NCBI GenBank assembly: GCA_914767715.1
Contig: OU612068.1
Span: 19,594,001-19,658,000, forward strand
DNA length: 64,000 nucleotides
Source of the DNA: Membranipora membranacea
Taxonomy: Eukaryota > Bryozoa > Gymnolaemata > Cheilostomatida > Membraniporidae
Reading direction: 5' to 3'
Shown here: positions 1 through 12,719 of the stretch, piece by piece
Layout: each line of letters opens with the position of its first letter
Numbering within the stretch: position 1 is the stretch's first letter
Translations under genes and position numbers: made by a program
Notes under the pieces: model-generated
What the model was told of the DNA's origin: nothing
Seen by the model: the letters and a program-made list of their open reading frames with translations, nothing else
Database searches by the model: none

Positions 1-1620
1 CTATTTTTTGATCTGAGCGAAAAAAAAGCATGATACCCACCCTTGGTATAATTTTGTGAATTTCAAGTCAGCGTATTTACCCACAAATTAATCCGAGGAT
101 TCTAATATTCTGCATTTTCAATCAGGCCAATAAGAGCAGGAACTGGTCGGAGTTTGATAAAGATCCAACAGGGTTTTCATTTTTGGATGCTGCCGTTTGG
201 CATGTTTTTTTTTAGCAAAAGTGACCGTAATTAAAACGGACGCTGACAGAGAATGGAAAGCCGCGGAGCCAAACGGCTTGCAGATTCGAGATCAGCAGGA
301 GTTGCTCCTCCTTATGACGTGGGTTAGAAGCAAATCTTTTTTTTGATCTGAGCGAAAAAAAAGCATGATACCCACCCTTGGTATAATTTTGTGAATTTCA
401 AGTCAGCGTATTTACCCACCAATTAATCCGAGGATTCTAATATTCTGGATTTTCAATGAGGCCAATAAGAGCTTGAACTGGTCGGAGTTTGATAAAGATC
501 CAACAGGGTTTTCATTTTTGGATGCTGCCGTTTGGCATGTTTTTTTCTAGCAAAAGTGACCGTAATTAAAACGGACGCTGACAGAGAATGGAAAGCCGCA
601 GAGCCAAACGGCTTGCAGATTCGAGATCAGCAGGAGTTGCTCCTCCTTATGACGTGAGTTAGAAGCAAATCTATTTTTTGATCTGAGCGAAAAAAAAGCA
701 TGATACCCACCCTTGGTATAATTTTGTGAATTTCAAGTCAGCGTATTTACCCACCAATTAATCCGAGGATTCTAATATTCTGGATTTTCAATGAGGCCAA
801 TAAGAGCTTGAACTGGTCGGAGTTTGATAAAGATCCAACAGGGTTTTCATTTTTGGATGCTGCCGTTTGGCATGTTTTTTTTAAGCAAAAGTGACCGTAA
901 TTAAAACGGACGCTGACAGAGAATGGAAAGCCGCAGAGCCAAACGGTTTGCAGAATCGAGATCAGCACCAGTTGCTCCTCCTTATGAGGTGAGTTAGAAG
1001 CAAATCTATTTTTTGATCTGAGCGAAAAAAAAGCATGATACCCACCCTTGGTATAATTTTGTGAATTTCAAGTCAGCGTATTTACCCACCAATTAATCCG
1101 AGGATTCTAATATTCTGGATTTTGAATGAGGCCAATAAGAGCTTGAACTGGTCAGAGTTTGATAAAGGTCAACAGGGTTTTCATTTTTGGATGCTGCCGT
1201 TTGGCATGTTTTTTTTTAGCAAAAGTGACCGTAATTAAAACGGACGCTGACAGAGAATGGATAGCCGCAGAGCCAAACGGCTTGCAGATTCGAGATCAGC
1301 AGGAGTTGCTCCTCCTTATGACGTGAGTTAGAAGCAAATCTATTTTTTGATCTGCGCGAAAAAAAAGCATGATACCCACCCTTGGTATAATTTTGTGAAT
1401 TTCAAGTCAGCGTATTTACCCACCAATTAATCCGAGGATTCTAATATTCTGGATTTTCAATGAGGCCAATAAGAGCTTGAACTGGGCGGAGTTTGGTAAA
1501 GATCCAACAGGGTTTTCATTTTTGGATGCTGCCGTTTGGCATGTTTTTTTTTAGCAAAAGTGACCGTAATTAAAACGGACGCTGACAGAGAATGGAAAGC
1601 CACAGAGCCAAACGGTTTGC
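1..1620 (+). repeat. Array segment duplicated 10.4-10.7 kb away (copy 1)
   Basis: The first monomer shares the rare variants acccacaaatta, gagcaggaac and gccgcggagcc with the monomer at 10383-10717. The next monomers share aatctttttttttgatc (335 / 11052), ttctagc (547 / 11264), gaatcgag (954 / 11671), gtcagagtttgataaaggtc (1151 / 11868), gatctgcgcg (1349 / 12066) and gggcggagtttggtaaag (1483 / 12200). Offset is 10382 for the first monomer and 10717 after it, so the second copy has one extra monomer. Similarity fades near phase 298 of the fifth monomer. The left end lies outside the window. Confidence 0.85.
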
Positions 1621-2009
1621 AGATTCGAGATCAGCACGAGTTGCTCCTCCTTATGAGGTGAGTTAGAAGCAAATCTATTTTTTGATCTGAGCGAAAAAAA
1701 AGCATGATACCCACCCTTGGTATAATTTAGTGAATTTCAAGTCAGCGTATTTACCCACCAATTAATCCGAGGCTTCTAATATTCTGGATATTGAATGAGG
1801 CCAATAAGAGCTTGAACTGGTCGGAGTTTGATAAAGATCCAACAGGGTTTTCATTTTTGGATGCTGCCGTTTGGCATGTTTTATTTTAGCAAAAGTGACC
1901 GTAATTAAAACGAACGCTGACAGAGAAGGGAAAGCCGCAGAGCCAAACGGTTTGCAGATTCGAGATCAGCACGAGTTGTTCCTCCTTATGAGGTGAGTTA
2001 GAAGCAAAT

Positions 2010-2344
2010 CTATTTTTTGATCTGAGCGAAAAAAAAGCATGATACCCACCCTTGGTATAATTTTGTGAATTTCAAGTCAGCGTATTTACCCACCAATTAA
2101 TCCGAGGATTCTAATATTCTGGATTTTGAATGAGGCCAATAAGAGCTTGAACTGGTCGGAGTTTGATAAAGATCCAACAGGGTTTTCATTTTTGGATGCT
2201 GCCGTTTGGCATGTTTTTTTTTAGCAAAAGTGACCGTAATTAAAACGGACGCTGACAGAGAATGGAAAGCCGCAGAGCCAAACGGTTTGCAGATTCGAGA
2301 TCAGCATGAGTTGTTCCTCCTTATGAGGTGAGTTAGAAGCAAAT
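2010..2344 (+). repeat. Reference satellite monomer
   Basis: A representative 335-bp copy used here to define phases. In order it contains T6 (2013-2018), A8 (2029-2036), a TATAAT-like stretch (about phase 47-52), the a/g site at phase 90 (2099), the c/g site at phase 119 (2128), a T9 tract (2214-2222), the dyad ccgt/acgg (about 2236-2249), the c/a site at phase 241 (2250), the core ttcga near phase 285, the hairpin region at phase 297-309 (disrupted in this copy, which reads catgag), and the c/g site at phase 318 (2327). Base composition is moderately AT-rich. I found no internal half-monomer similarity, so it does not look like a fused dimer. Confidence 0.9.
2013..2036. other. T6/A8 tract pair in each monomer
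   Basis: T6, ten bases (gatctgagcg), then A8. The two tracts can pair imperfectly as an inverted repeat. Homopolymeric A/T tracts of this length are known to stiffen or bend DNA and influence nucleosome positioning. Here a T6/A8 pair and a T9 tract (phase 205-213) recur about 180 and 150 bp apart through the array, close to nucleosomal spacing. The tracts are seen in the sequence; any effect on chromatin is inference. Confidence 0.5.
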
Positions 2345-2635
2345 CTATTTTTTGATCTGAGCGAAAAAAAAGCATGATACCCACCCTTGGTATAATTTTG
2401 TGAATTTCAAGTCAGCGTATTTACCCACCAATTAATCCGAGGATTCTAATATTCTGGATTTTGAATGAGGCCAATAAGAGCTTGAACTGGTCGGAGTTTG
2501 ATAAAGATCCAACAGGGTTTTCATTTTTGGATGCTGCCGTTTGGCATGTTTTTTTTTAGCAAAAGTGACCGTAATTAAAACGGACGCTGACAGAGAATGG
2601 AAAGCCGCAGAGCCAAACGGCTTGCAGATTCGAGA

Positions 2636-2654
2636 TCAGCAGGAGTTGCTCCTC
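2636..2654. other. Short hairpin AGGAGTTGCTCCT in each monomer
   Basis: AGGAG and CTCCT flank TTG, giving a perfect 5-bp stem in the common form (phase 297-309). Variant monomers carrying cacgag, catgag or caccag lose one or two pairs. The stem is small and no function is implied. It is annotated once for a repeat-wide feature. Confidence 0.45.
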
Positions 2655-5023
2655 CTTATGACGTGAGTTAGAAGCAAATCTATTTTTTGATATGAGCGAA
2701 AAAAAAGCATGATACCCACCCTTGGTATAATTTTGTGAATTTCAAGTCAGCGTATTTACCCACCAATTAATCCGAGGATTCTAATATTCTGGATTTTGAA
2801 TGAGGCCAATAAGAGCTTGAACTGGTCGGAGTTTGATAAAGATCCAACAGGGTTTTTATTTATGGATGCTGCCGTTTGGCATGTTTTTTTTTAGCAAAAG
2901 TGACCGTAATTAAAACGGACGCTGACAGAGAATGGAAAGCCGCAGAGCCAAACGGCTTGCAGATTCGAGATCAGCAGGAGTTGCTCCTCCTTATGACGTG
3001 AGTTAGAAGCAAATCTATTTTTTGATCTGAGCGAAAAAAAAGCATGATACCCACCCTTGGTATAATTTTGTGAATTTCAAATCAGCGTATTTACCCACCA
3101 ATTAATCCGAGGATTCTAATATTCTGGATTTTGAATGAGGCCAATAAGAGCTTGAACTGGTCGGAGTTTGATAAAGATCCAACAGGGTTTTCATTTATGG
3201 ATGCTGCCGTTTGGCATGTTTTTTTTTAGCAAAAGTGACCGTAATTAAGACGGACGCTGACAGAGAATGGAAAGCCGCAGAGCGAAACGGTTTGCAGATT
3301 CGAGATCAGCACCAGTTGCTCCTCCTTATGAGGTGAGTTAGAAGCAAATCTATTTTTTGATCTGAGCGAAAAAAAAGCATGATACCCACCCTTGGTATAA
3401 TTTTGTGAATTTCAAGTCAGCGTATTTACCCACCAATTAATCCGAGGATTCTAATATTCTGGATTTTGAATGAGGCCAATAAGAGCTTGAACTGGTCGGA
3501 GTTTGATAAAGATCCAACAGGGTTTTCATTTTTGGATGCTGCCGTTTGGCATGTTTTTTTTTAACAAAAGTGACCGTAATTAAAACGGACGCTGACAGAG
3601 AATGGAAAGCCGCAGAGCCAAACGGTTTGCAGATTCGAGATCAGCACCAGTTGCTCCTCCTTATGAGGTGAGTTAGAAGCAAATCTATTTTTTGATCTGA
3701 GCGAAAAAAAAGCATGATACCCACCCTTGGTATAATTTTGTGAATTTCAAGTCAGCGTATTTACCCACCAATTAATCCGAGGATTCTAATATTCTGGATT
3801 TTGAATGAGGCCAATAAGAGCTTGAACTGGTCGGAGTTTGATAAAGATCCAACAGGGTTTTCATTTTTGGATGCTGCCGTTTGGCATGTTTTTTTTACCA
3901 AAAGTGACCGTAATTAAAACGGACGCTGACAGAGAATGGAAAGCCGCAGAGCCAAACGGTTTGCAGATTCGAGATCAGCAGGAGTTGCTCCTCCTTATGA
4001 CGTGAGTTAGAAGCAAATCTCTTTTTTGATCTGAGGGAAAAAAAAGCATGTTACCCACCCTTGGTATAATTTTGTGAATTTCAAGTCAGCGTATTTACCC
4101 ACCAATTAATCCGAGGATTCTAATATTCTGGATTTTGAATGAGGCCAATAAGAGCTTGAACTGGTCGGAGTTTGATAAAGATCCAACAGGGTTTTCATTT
4201 TTGGATGCTGCCGTTTGGCATGTTTTCTTTTAGCAAAAGTGACCGTAATTAAAACGGACGCTGACAGAGAATGGAAAGCCGCAGAGCCAAACGGCTTGCA
4301 GATTCGAGATCAGCAGGAGTTGCTCCTCCTTATGACGTGAGTTAGAAGCAAATCTATTTTCTGATCTGAGCGAAAGAAAAGCATGATACCCACCCTTGGT
4401 ATAATTTTGTGAATTTCAAGTCAGCGTATTTACCCACCAATTAATCCGAGGATTCTAATATTCTGGATTTTGAATGAGGCCAATAAGAGCTTGAACTGGT
4501 CGGAGTTTGATAAAGATCCAACAGGGTTTTCATTTTTGGATGCTGCCGTTTGGCTTGTTTTTTTTTAGCAAAAGTGACCGTAATTAAAACGGACGCTGAC
4601 AGAGAATGGAAAGCCGCAGAGCCAAACGGTTTGCAGATTCGAGATCAGCACCAGTTGCTCCTCCTTATGAGGTGAGTTAGAAGCAAATCTATTTTTTGAT
4701 CTGAGCGAAAAAAAAGCATGATACCCACCCTTGGTATAATTTTGTGAATTTCAAGTCAGCGTATTTACCCACCAATTAATCCGAGGATTCTAATATTCTG
4801 GATTTTCAATGAGGCCAACAAGAGCTTAAACTGGTCGGAGTTTGATAAAGATCCAACAGGGTTTTCATTTTTGGATGCTGCCGTTTGGCATGTCTTTTTT
4901 TAGCAAAAGTGACCGTAATTAAAACGGACGCTGACAGAGAATGGAAAGCCGCAGAGCCAAACGGTTTGCAGATTCGAGATCAGCACGAGTTGTTCCTCCT
5001 TATGAGGTGAGTTAGAAGCAAAT

Positions 5024-7033
5024 CTATTTTTTGATCTGAGCGAAAAAAAAGCATGATACCCACCCTTGGTATAATTTTGTGAATTTCAAGTCAGCGTATT
5101 TACCCACCAATTAATCCGAGGATTCTAATATTCTGGATTTTGAATGAGGCCAATAAGAGCTTGAACTGGTCGGAGTTTGATAAAGATCCAACAGGGTTTT
5201 CATTTTTGGATGCTGCCGTTTGGCATGTTTTTTTCTAGCAAAAGTGACCGTAATTAAAACGGACGCTGACAGAGAATGGAAAGCCGCAGAGCCAAACGGC
5301 TTGCAGATTCGAGATCAGCAGGAGTTGCTCCTCCTTATGACGTGAGTTAGAAGCAAATCTATTTTTTGATCTGAGCGAAAAAAAAGCATGATACCCACCC
5401 TTGGTATAATTTTGTGAATTTCAAGTCAGCGTATTTACCCACCAATTAATCCGAGGATTCTAATATTCTGGATTTTCAATGAGGCCAATAAGAGCTTGAA
5501 CTGGTCGGAGTTTGATAAAGATCCAACAGGGTTTTCATTTTTGGATGCTGCCGTTTGGCATGTTTTTTTTAAGCAAAAGTGACCGTAATTAAAACGGACG
5601 CTGACAGAGAATGGAAAGCCGCAGAGCCAAACGGTTTGCAGATTCGAGATCAGCACCAGTTGCTCCTCCTTATGAGGTGAGTTAGAAGCAAATCTATTTT
5701 TTGATCTGAGCGAAAAAAAAGCATGATACCCACCCTTGGTATAATTTTGTGAATTTCAAGTCAGCGTATTTACCCACCAATTAATCCGAGGATTCTAATA
5801 TTCTGGATTTTGAATGAGGCCAATAAGAGCTTGAACTGGTCGGAGTTTGATAAAGATCCAACAGGGTTTTCATTTTTGGATGCTGCCGTTTGGCATGTTT
5901 TTTTTTAGCAAAAGTGACCGTAATTAAAACGGACGCTGACAGAGAATGGAAAGCCGCAGAGCCAAACGGATTGCAGATTCGAGATCAGCAGGAGTTGCTC
6001 CTCTTTATGACGTGAGTTAGAAGCAAATCTATTTTTTGATCTGAGCGAAAAAAAAGCATGATACCCACCCTTGGTATAATTTTGTGAATTTCAAGTCAGC
6101 GTATTTACCCACCAATTAATCCGAGGATTCTAATAATCTGGATTTTCAATGAGGCCTATAAGAGCTTGAACTGGGCGGAGTTTGATAAAGATCCAACAGG
6201 GTTTTCATTTTTGGATGCTGCCGTTTGGCATGTTTTTTTTTAGCAAAAGTGACCGTAATTAAAACGGACGCTGACAGAGAATGGAAAGCCGCAGAGCCAA
6301 ACAGCTTGCAGATTCGAGATCAGCAGGAGTTGCTCCTCCTTATGACGTGAGTTAGAAGCAAATCTATTTTTTGATCTGAGCGAAAAAAAAGCATGATACC
6401 CACCCTTGGTATAATTTTGTGAATTTCAAGTCAGCGTATTTACCCACCAATTAATCCGAGGATTCTAATATTCTTGATTTTCAATGAGGCCAATAAGAGC
6501 TTGATCTGGTCGGAGTTTGATAAAGATCCAACAGGGTTTTCATTTTTGGATGCTGCCGTTTGGCATGTTTTTTTTTAGCAAAAGTGACCGTAATTAAAAC
6601 GGACGCTGACAGAGAATGGAAAGCCGCAGAGCCAAACGGCTTGCAGATTCGAGATCAGCAGGAGTTGCTCCTCCTTATGACGTGAGTTAGAAGCAAATCT
6701 ATTTTTTGATCTGAGCGAAAAAAAAGCATGATACCCACCCTTGGTATAATTTTGTGAATTTCGCGTCAGCGTATTTACCCACCAATTAATCCGAGGATTC
6801 TAATATTCTGGATTTTGAATGAGGCCAATAAGAGCTTGAACTGGTCGGAGTTTGATAAAGATCCAACAGGGTTTTCATTTTTGGATGCTGCCGTTTGGCA
6901 TGTTTTTTTTTAGCAAAAGTGACCGTAATTAAAACGGACGCTGACAGAGAATGGAAAGCCGCAGAGCCAAACGGCTTGCAGATTCGAGATCAGCAGGAGT
7001 TGCTCCTCCTTATGACGTGAGTTAGAAGGAACT
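5024..7033 (+). repeat. Six-monomer block, copy 1
   Basis: Six monomers starting at 5024, 5359, 5694, 6029, 6364 and 6699. Diagnostic variants: ttctagc in monomer 1; T8 followed by aagc plus caccag in monomer 2; ctcctcttta in monomer 3; taataatctgg plus gggcggag in monomer 4; ttcttgatt plus cttgatctgg in monomer 5; gaaggaactct at the end of monomer 6. The same set in the same order recurs in 7034-9713. Confidence 0.85.
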
Positions 7034-9713
7034 CTATTTTTTGATCTGAGCGAAAAAAAAGCATGATACCCACCCTTGGTATAATTTTGTGAATTTCAAG
7101 TCAGCGTATTTACCCACCAATTAATCCGAGGATTCTAATATTCTGGATTTTGAATGAGGCCAATAAGAGCTTGAACTGGTGGGAGTTTGATAAAGATCCA
7201 ACAGGGTTTTCATTTTTGGATGCTGCCGTTTGGCATGTTTTTTTCTAGCAAAAGTGACCGTAATTAAAACGGAAGCTGACAGAGAATGGAAAGCCGCAGA
7301 GCCAAACGGCTTGCAGATTCGAGATCAGCAGGAGTTGCTCCTCCTTATGACGTGAGTTAGAAGCAAATCTATTTTTTGATCTGAGCGAAAAAAAAGCATG
7401 ATACCCACCCTTGGTATAATTTTGTGAATTTCAAGTCAGCGTATTTACCCACCAATTAATCCGAGGATTCTAATATTCTGGATTTTCAATGAGGCCAATA
7501 AGAGCTTGAACTGGTCGGAGTTTGATAAAGATCCAACAGGGTTTTCATTTTTGGATGCTGCCGTTTGGCATGTTTTTTTTAAGCAAAAGTGACCGTAATT
7601 AAAACGGACGCTGACAGAGAATGGAAAGCCGCAGAGCCAAACGGTTTGCAGATTCGAGATCAGCACCAGTTGCTCCTCCTTATGAGGTGAGTTAGAAGCA
7701 AATCTATTTTTTGATCTGAGCGAAAAAAAAGCATGATACCCACCCTTGGTATAATTTTGTGAATTTCAAGTCAGCGTATTTACCCACCAATTAATCCGAG
7801 GATTCTAATATTCTGGATTTTGAATGAGGCCAATAAGAGCTTGAACTGGTCGGAGTTTGATAAAGATCCAACAGGGTTTTCATTTTTGGATGCTGCCGTT
7901 TGGCATGTTTTTTTTTAGCAAAAGTGACCGTAATTAAAACGGACGCTGACAGAGAATGGAAAGCCGCAGAGCCAAACGGCTTGCAGATTCGAGATCAGCA
8001 GGAGTTGCTCCTCTTTATGACGTGAGTTAGAAGCAAATCTATTTTTTGATCTGAGCGAAAAAAAAGCATGATACCCACCCTTGGTATAATTTTGTGAATT
8101 TCAAGTCAGCGTATTTACCCACCAATTAATCCGAGGATTCTAATAATCTGGATTTTCAATGAGGCCAATAAGAGCTTGAACTGGGCGGAGTTTGATAAAG
8201 ATCCAACAGGGTTTTCATTTTTGGATGCTGCCGTTTGGCATGTTTTTTTTTTAGCAAAAGTGACCGTAATTAAAACGGACGCTGACAGAGAATGGAAAGC
8301 CGCAGAGCCAAACGGTTTGCAGATTCGTGATCAGCAGGAGTTGCTCCTCCTTATGACGTGAGTTAGAAGCAAACCTATTTTTTGATCTGAGCGAAAAAAA
8401 AGCATGATACCCACCCTTGGTATAATTTTGTGAATTTCAAGTCAGCGTATTTACCCACCAATTAATCCGAGGATTCTAATATTCTGGATTTTGAATGAGG
8501 CCAATAAGAGCTTGAACTGGTCGGAGTTTGATAAAGATCCAACAGGGTTTTCATTTTTGGATGCTGCCGTTTGGCATGTTTTTTTTAGCAAAAGTGACCG
8601 TAATTAAAACGGACGCTGACAGAGAATGGAAAGCCGCAGAGCCAAACGGTTTGCTGATTCGAGATCAGCACGAGTTGCTCCTCCTTATGAGGTGAGTTAG
8701 AAGCAAATCTATTTTTTGATCTGAGCGAAAAAAAAGCATGATACCCACCCTTGGTATAATTTAGTGAATTTCAAGTCAGCGTATTTACCCACCAATTAAT
8801 CCGAGGATTCTAATATTCTGGATTTTGAATGAGGCCAATAAGAGCTTGAACTGGTCGGAGTTTGATAAAGATCCAACAGGGTTTTCATTTTTGGATGCTG
8901 CCGTTTGGCATGTTTTTTTTTAGCAAAAGTGACCGTAATTAAAACGGACGCTGACAGAGAATGGAAAGCCGCAGAGCCAAACGGCTTGCAGATTCGAGAT
9001 CAGCAGGAGTTGCTCCTCCTTATGACGTGAGTTTGAAGCAAATCTATTTTTTGATCTGAGCGAAAAAAAAGCATGATACCCACCCTTGGTATAATTTTGT
9101 GAATTTCAAGTCAGCGTATTTACCCACCAATTAATCCGAGGATTCTAATATTCTTGATTTTCAATGAGGCCAATAAGAGCTTGATCTGGTCGGAGTTTGA
9201 TAAAGATCCAACAGGGTTTTCATTTTTGGATGCTGCCGTTTGGCATGTTTTTTTTTAGCAAAAGTGACCGTAATTAAAACGGACGCTGACAGAGAATGGA
9301 AAGCCGCAGAGCCAAACGGCTTGCAGATTCGAGATCAGCAGGAGTTGCTCCTCCATATGACGTGAGTTAGAAGCAAATCCATTTTTTGATCTGAGCGAAA
9401 AAAAAGCATGATACCCACCCTTGGTATAATTTTGTGAATTTCAAGTCAGCGTATTTACCCACCAATTAATCCGAGGATTCTAATATTCTGGATTTTGAAT
9501 GAGGCCAATAAGAGCTTGAACTGGTCGGAGTTTGATAAAGATCCAACAGGGTTTTCATTTTTGGATGCTGCCGTTTGGCATGTTTTTTTTTAGCAAAAGT
9601 GACCGTAATTAAAACGGACGCTGACAGAGAATGGAAAGCCGCAGAGCCAAACGGCTTGCAGATTCGAGATCAGCAGGAGTTGCTCCTCCTTATGACGTGA
9701 GTTAGAAGGAACT
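7034..9713 (+). repeat. Six-monomer block, copy 2, expanded to eight monomers
   Basis: Monomers 1-4 match those of 5024-6363 at an offset of 2010 bp, and monomers 5-6 match 6364-7033 at an offset of 2680 bp. Two additional monomers (about 8375-9043) therefore lie between the fourth and fifth. Copy-private changes such as tttcgcgtcagc at 6764 occur in only one copy, so the duplication is not the most recent event here. Confidence 0.85.
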
Positions 9714-10382
9714 CTATTTTTTGATCTGAGCGAAAAAAAAGCATGATACCCACCCTTGGTATAATTTTGTGAATTTCAAGTCAGCGTATTTACCCACCAA
9801 TTAATCCGAGGATTCTAATATTCTGGATTTTCAATGAGGCCAATAAGAGCTTGAACTGGTCGGAGTTTGATAAAGATCCAACAGGGTTTTCATTTTTGGA
9901 TGCTGCCGTTTGGCATGGTTTTTTTAGCAAAAGTGACCGTAATTAAAACGGACGCTGACAGAGAATGGAAAGCCGCAGAGCCAAACGGTTTGTAGATTCG
10001 AGATCAGCACGAGTTGTTCCTCCTTATGAGGTGAGTTAGAAGCAAATCTATTTTTTGATCTGAGCGAAAAAAAAGCATGATACCCACCCTTGGTATAATT
10101 TTGTGAATTTCAAGTCAGCGTATTTACCCACCAATTAATCCGAGGATTCTAATATTCTGGATTTTCAATGAGGCCAATAAGAGCTTGAACTGGTCGGAGT
10201 TTGATAAAGATCCAACAGGGTTTTCATTTTTGGATGCTGCCGTTTGGCATGTTTTTTTTTAGCAAAAGTGACCGTAATTAAAACGGACGCTGACAGAGAA
10301 TGGAAAGCCGCAGAGCCAAGCGGTTTGCAGATTCGAGATCAGCACCAGTTGCTCCTCCTTATGAGGTGAGTTAGAAGCAAAT

Positions 10383-12340
10383 CTATTTTTTGATCTGAGC
10401 GAAAAAAAAGCATGATACCCACCCTTGGTATAATTTTGTGAATTTCAAGTCAGCGTATTTACCCACAAATTAATCCGAGGATTCTAATATTCTGGATTTT
10501 CAATGAGGCCAATAAGAGCAGGAACTGGTCGGAGTTTGATAAAGATCCAACAGGGTTTTCATTTTTGGATGCTGCCGTTTGGCATGTTTTTTTTTAGCAA
10601 AAGTGATCGTAATTAAAACGGACGCTGACAGAGAATGGAAAGCCGCGGAGCCAAACGGCTTGCAGATTCGAGATCAGCAGGAGTTGCTCCTCCTTATGAC
10701 GTGAGTTAGAAGCAAATCTATTTTTTGATCTGAGCGAAAAAAACGCATGATACCCACCCTTGGTATAATTTTGTGAATTTCAAGTCAGCGTATTTACCCA
10801 CCAATTAATCCGAGGATTCTAATATTCTGGATTTTCAATGAGGCCAATAAGAGCTTGAACTGGTCGGAGTTTGATAAAGATCCAACAGGGTTTTCATTTT
10901 TGGATGCTGCCGTTTGGCATGTTTTTTTTTAGCAAAAGTGACCGTAATTAAAACGGACGCTGACAGAGAATGGAAAGCCGCAGAGCCAAACGGTTTGCAG
11001 ATTCGAGATCAGCACGAGTTGTTCCTCCTTATGAGGTGAGTTAGAAGCAAATCTTTTTTTTGATCTGAGCGAAAAAAAAGCATGATACCCACCCTTGGTA
11101 TAATTTTGTGAATTTCAAGTCAGCGTATTTACCCACCAATTAATCCGAGGATTCTAATATTCTGGATTTTGAATGAGGCCAATAAGAGCTTGAACTGGTC
11201 GGAGTTTGATAAAGATCCAACAGGGTTTTCATTTTTGGATGCTGCCGTTTGGCATGTTTTTTTCTAGCAAAAGTGACCGTAATTAAAACGGACGCTGACA
11301 GAGAATGGAAAGCCGCAGAGCCAAACGGCTTGCAGATTCGAGATCAGCAGGAGTTGCTCCTCCTTATGACGTGAGTTAGAAGCAAATCTATTTTTTGATC
11401 TGAGCGAAAAAAAAGCATGATACCCACCCTTGGTATAATTTTGTGAATTTCAAGTCAGCGTATTTACCCACCAATTAATCCGAGGATTCTAATATTCTGG
11501 ATTTTCAATGAGGCCAATAAGAGCTTGAACTGGTCGGAGTTTGATAAAGATCCAACAGGGTTTTCATTTTTGGATGCTGCCGTTTGGCATGTTTTTATTA
11601 AGCAAAAGTGACCGTAATTAAAACGGACGCTGACAGAGAATGGAAAGCCGCAGAGCCAAACGGTTTGCAGAATCGAGATCAGCACCAGTTGCTCCTCCTT
11701 ATGAGGTGAGTTAGAAGCCAATCTATTTTTTGATCTGAGCGAAAAAAAAGCATGATACCCACCCTTGGTATAATTTTGTGAATTTCAAGTCAGCGTATTT
11801 ACCCACCAATTAATCCGAGGATTCTAATATTCTGGATTTTGAATGAGGCCAATAAGAGCTTGAACTGGTCAGAGTTTGATAAAGGTCAACAGGGTTTTCA
11901 TTTTTGGATGCTGCCGTTTGGCATGTTTTTTTTTAGCAAAAGTGACCGTAATTAAAACGGACGCTGACAGAGAATGGAAAGCCGCAGAGCCAAACTGCTT
12001 GCAGATTCGAGATCAGCAGGAGTTGCTCCTCCTTATGACGTGAGTTAGAAGCAAATCTATTTTTTGATCTGCGCGAAAAAAAAGCATGATACCCACCCTT
12101 GGTATAATTTTGTGAATTTCAAGTCAGCGTATTTACCCACCAATTAATCCGAGGATTCTAATATTCTGGATTTTCAATGAGGCCAATAAGAGCTTGAACT
12201 GGGCGGAGTTTGGTAAAGATCCAACAGGGTTTTCATTTTTGGATGCTGCCGTTTGGCATGTTTTTTTTTAGCAAAAGTGACCGTAATTAAAACGGACGCT
12301 GACAGAGAATGGAAAGCCGCAGAGCCAAACGGTTTGCAGA
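10383..12340 (+). repeat. Array segment duplicated 10.4-10.7 kb away (copy 2)
   Basis: Counterpart of 1-1620 with the same ordered set of rare variants. It contains one additional monomer (about 10717-11051, carrying cacgag and gttcctcc) between the first and second shared monomers. The order of five variant monomers is preserved, so this is one segmental duplication rather than independent mutations. Confidence 0.85.
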
Positions 12341-12719
12341 TTCGAGATCAGCAGGAGTTGCTCCTCCTAATGACGTGAGTTAGAAGCAAATCTATTTTTT
12401 GATCTGAGCGAAAAAAAAGCATGATACCCACCCTTGGTATAATTTTGTGAATTTCAAGTCAGCGTATTTACCCACCAATTAATCCGAGGATTCTAATATT
12501 CTGGATTTTCAATGAGGCCAATAAGAGCTTGAACTGGTCGGAGTTTGATAAAGATCCAACAGGGTTTTCATTTTTGGATGCTGCCGTTTGGCATGTTTTT
12601 TTTTAGCAAAAGTGACCGTAATTAAAACGGACGCTGACAGAGAATGGAAAGCCGCAGAGCCAAACGGTTTGCAGATTCGAGATCAGCAGGAGTTGCTCCT
12701 CCTTATGAGGTCAGTTAGA

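Noticed and set aside
2053-2066. Bacterial-type promoter ttggtataat in each monomer
   Set aside because: The context is a eukaryotic-style satellite with no gene downstream; a TATAAT hexamer in AT-rich DNA is uninformative.
2293-2311. CENP-B box at ttcgagatcagcagg in each monomer
   Set aside because: Only seven of the nine essential positions of TTCG....A..CGGG agree; the central A and one G of CGGG are missing. A match of this quality is expected by chance in a 335-bp repeat on two strands.
2010-2344. Monomer as an ancient dimer of about 168 bp
   Set aside because: I compared the two halves around gatctgagcg and gatccaacagg and the T tracts, and found no sustained similarity beyond A/T runs.
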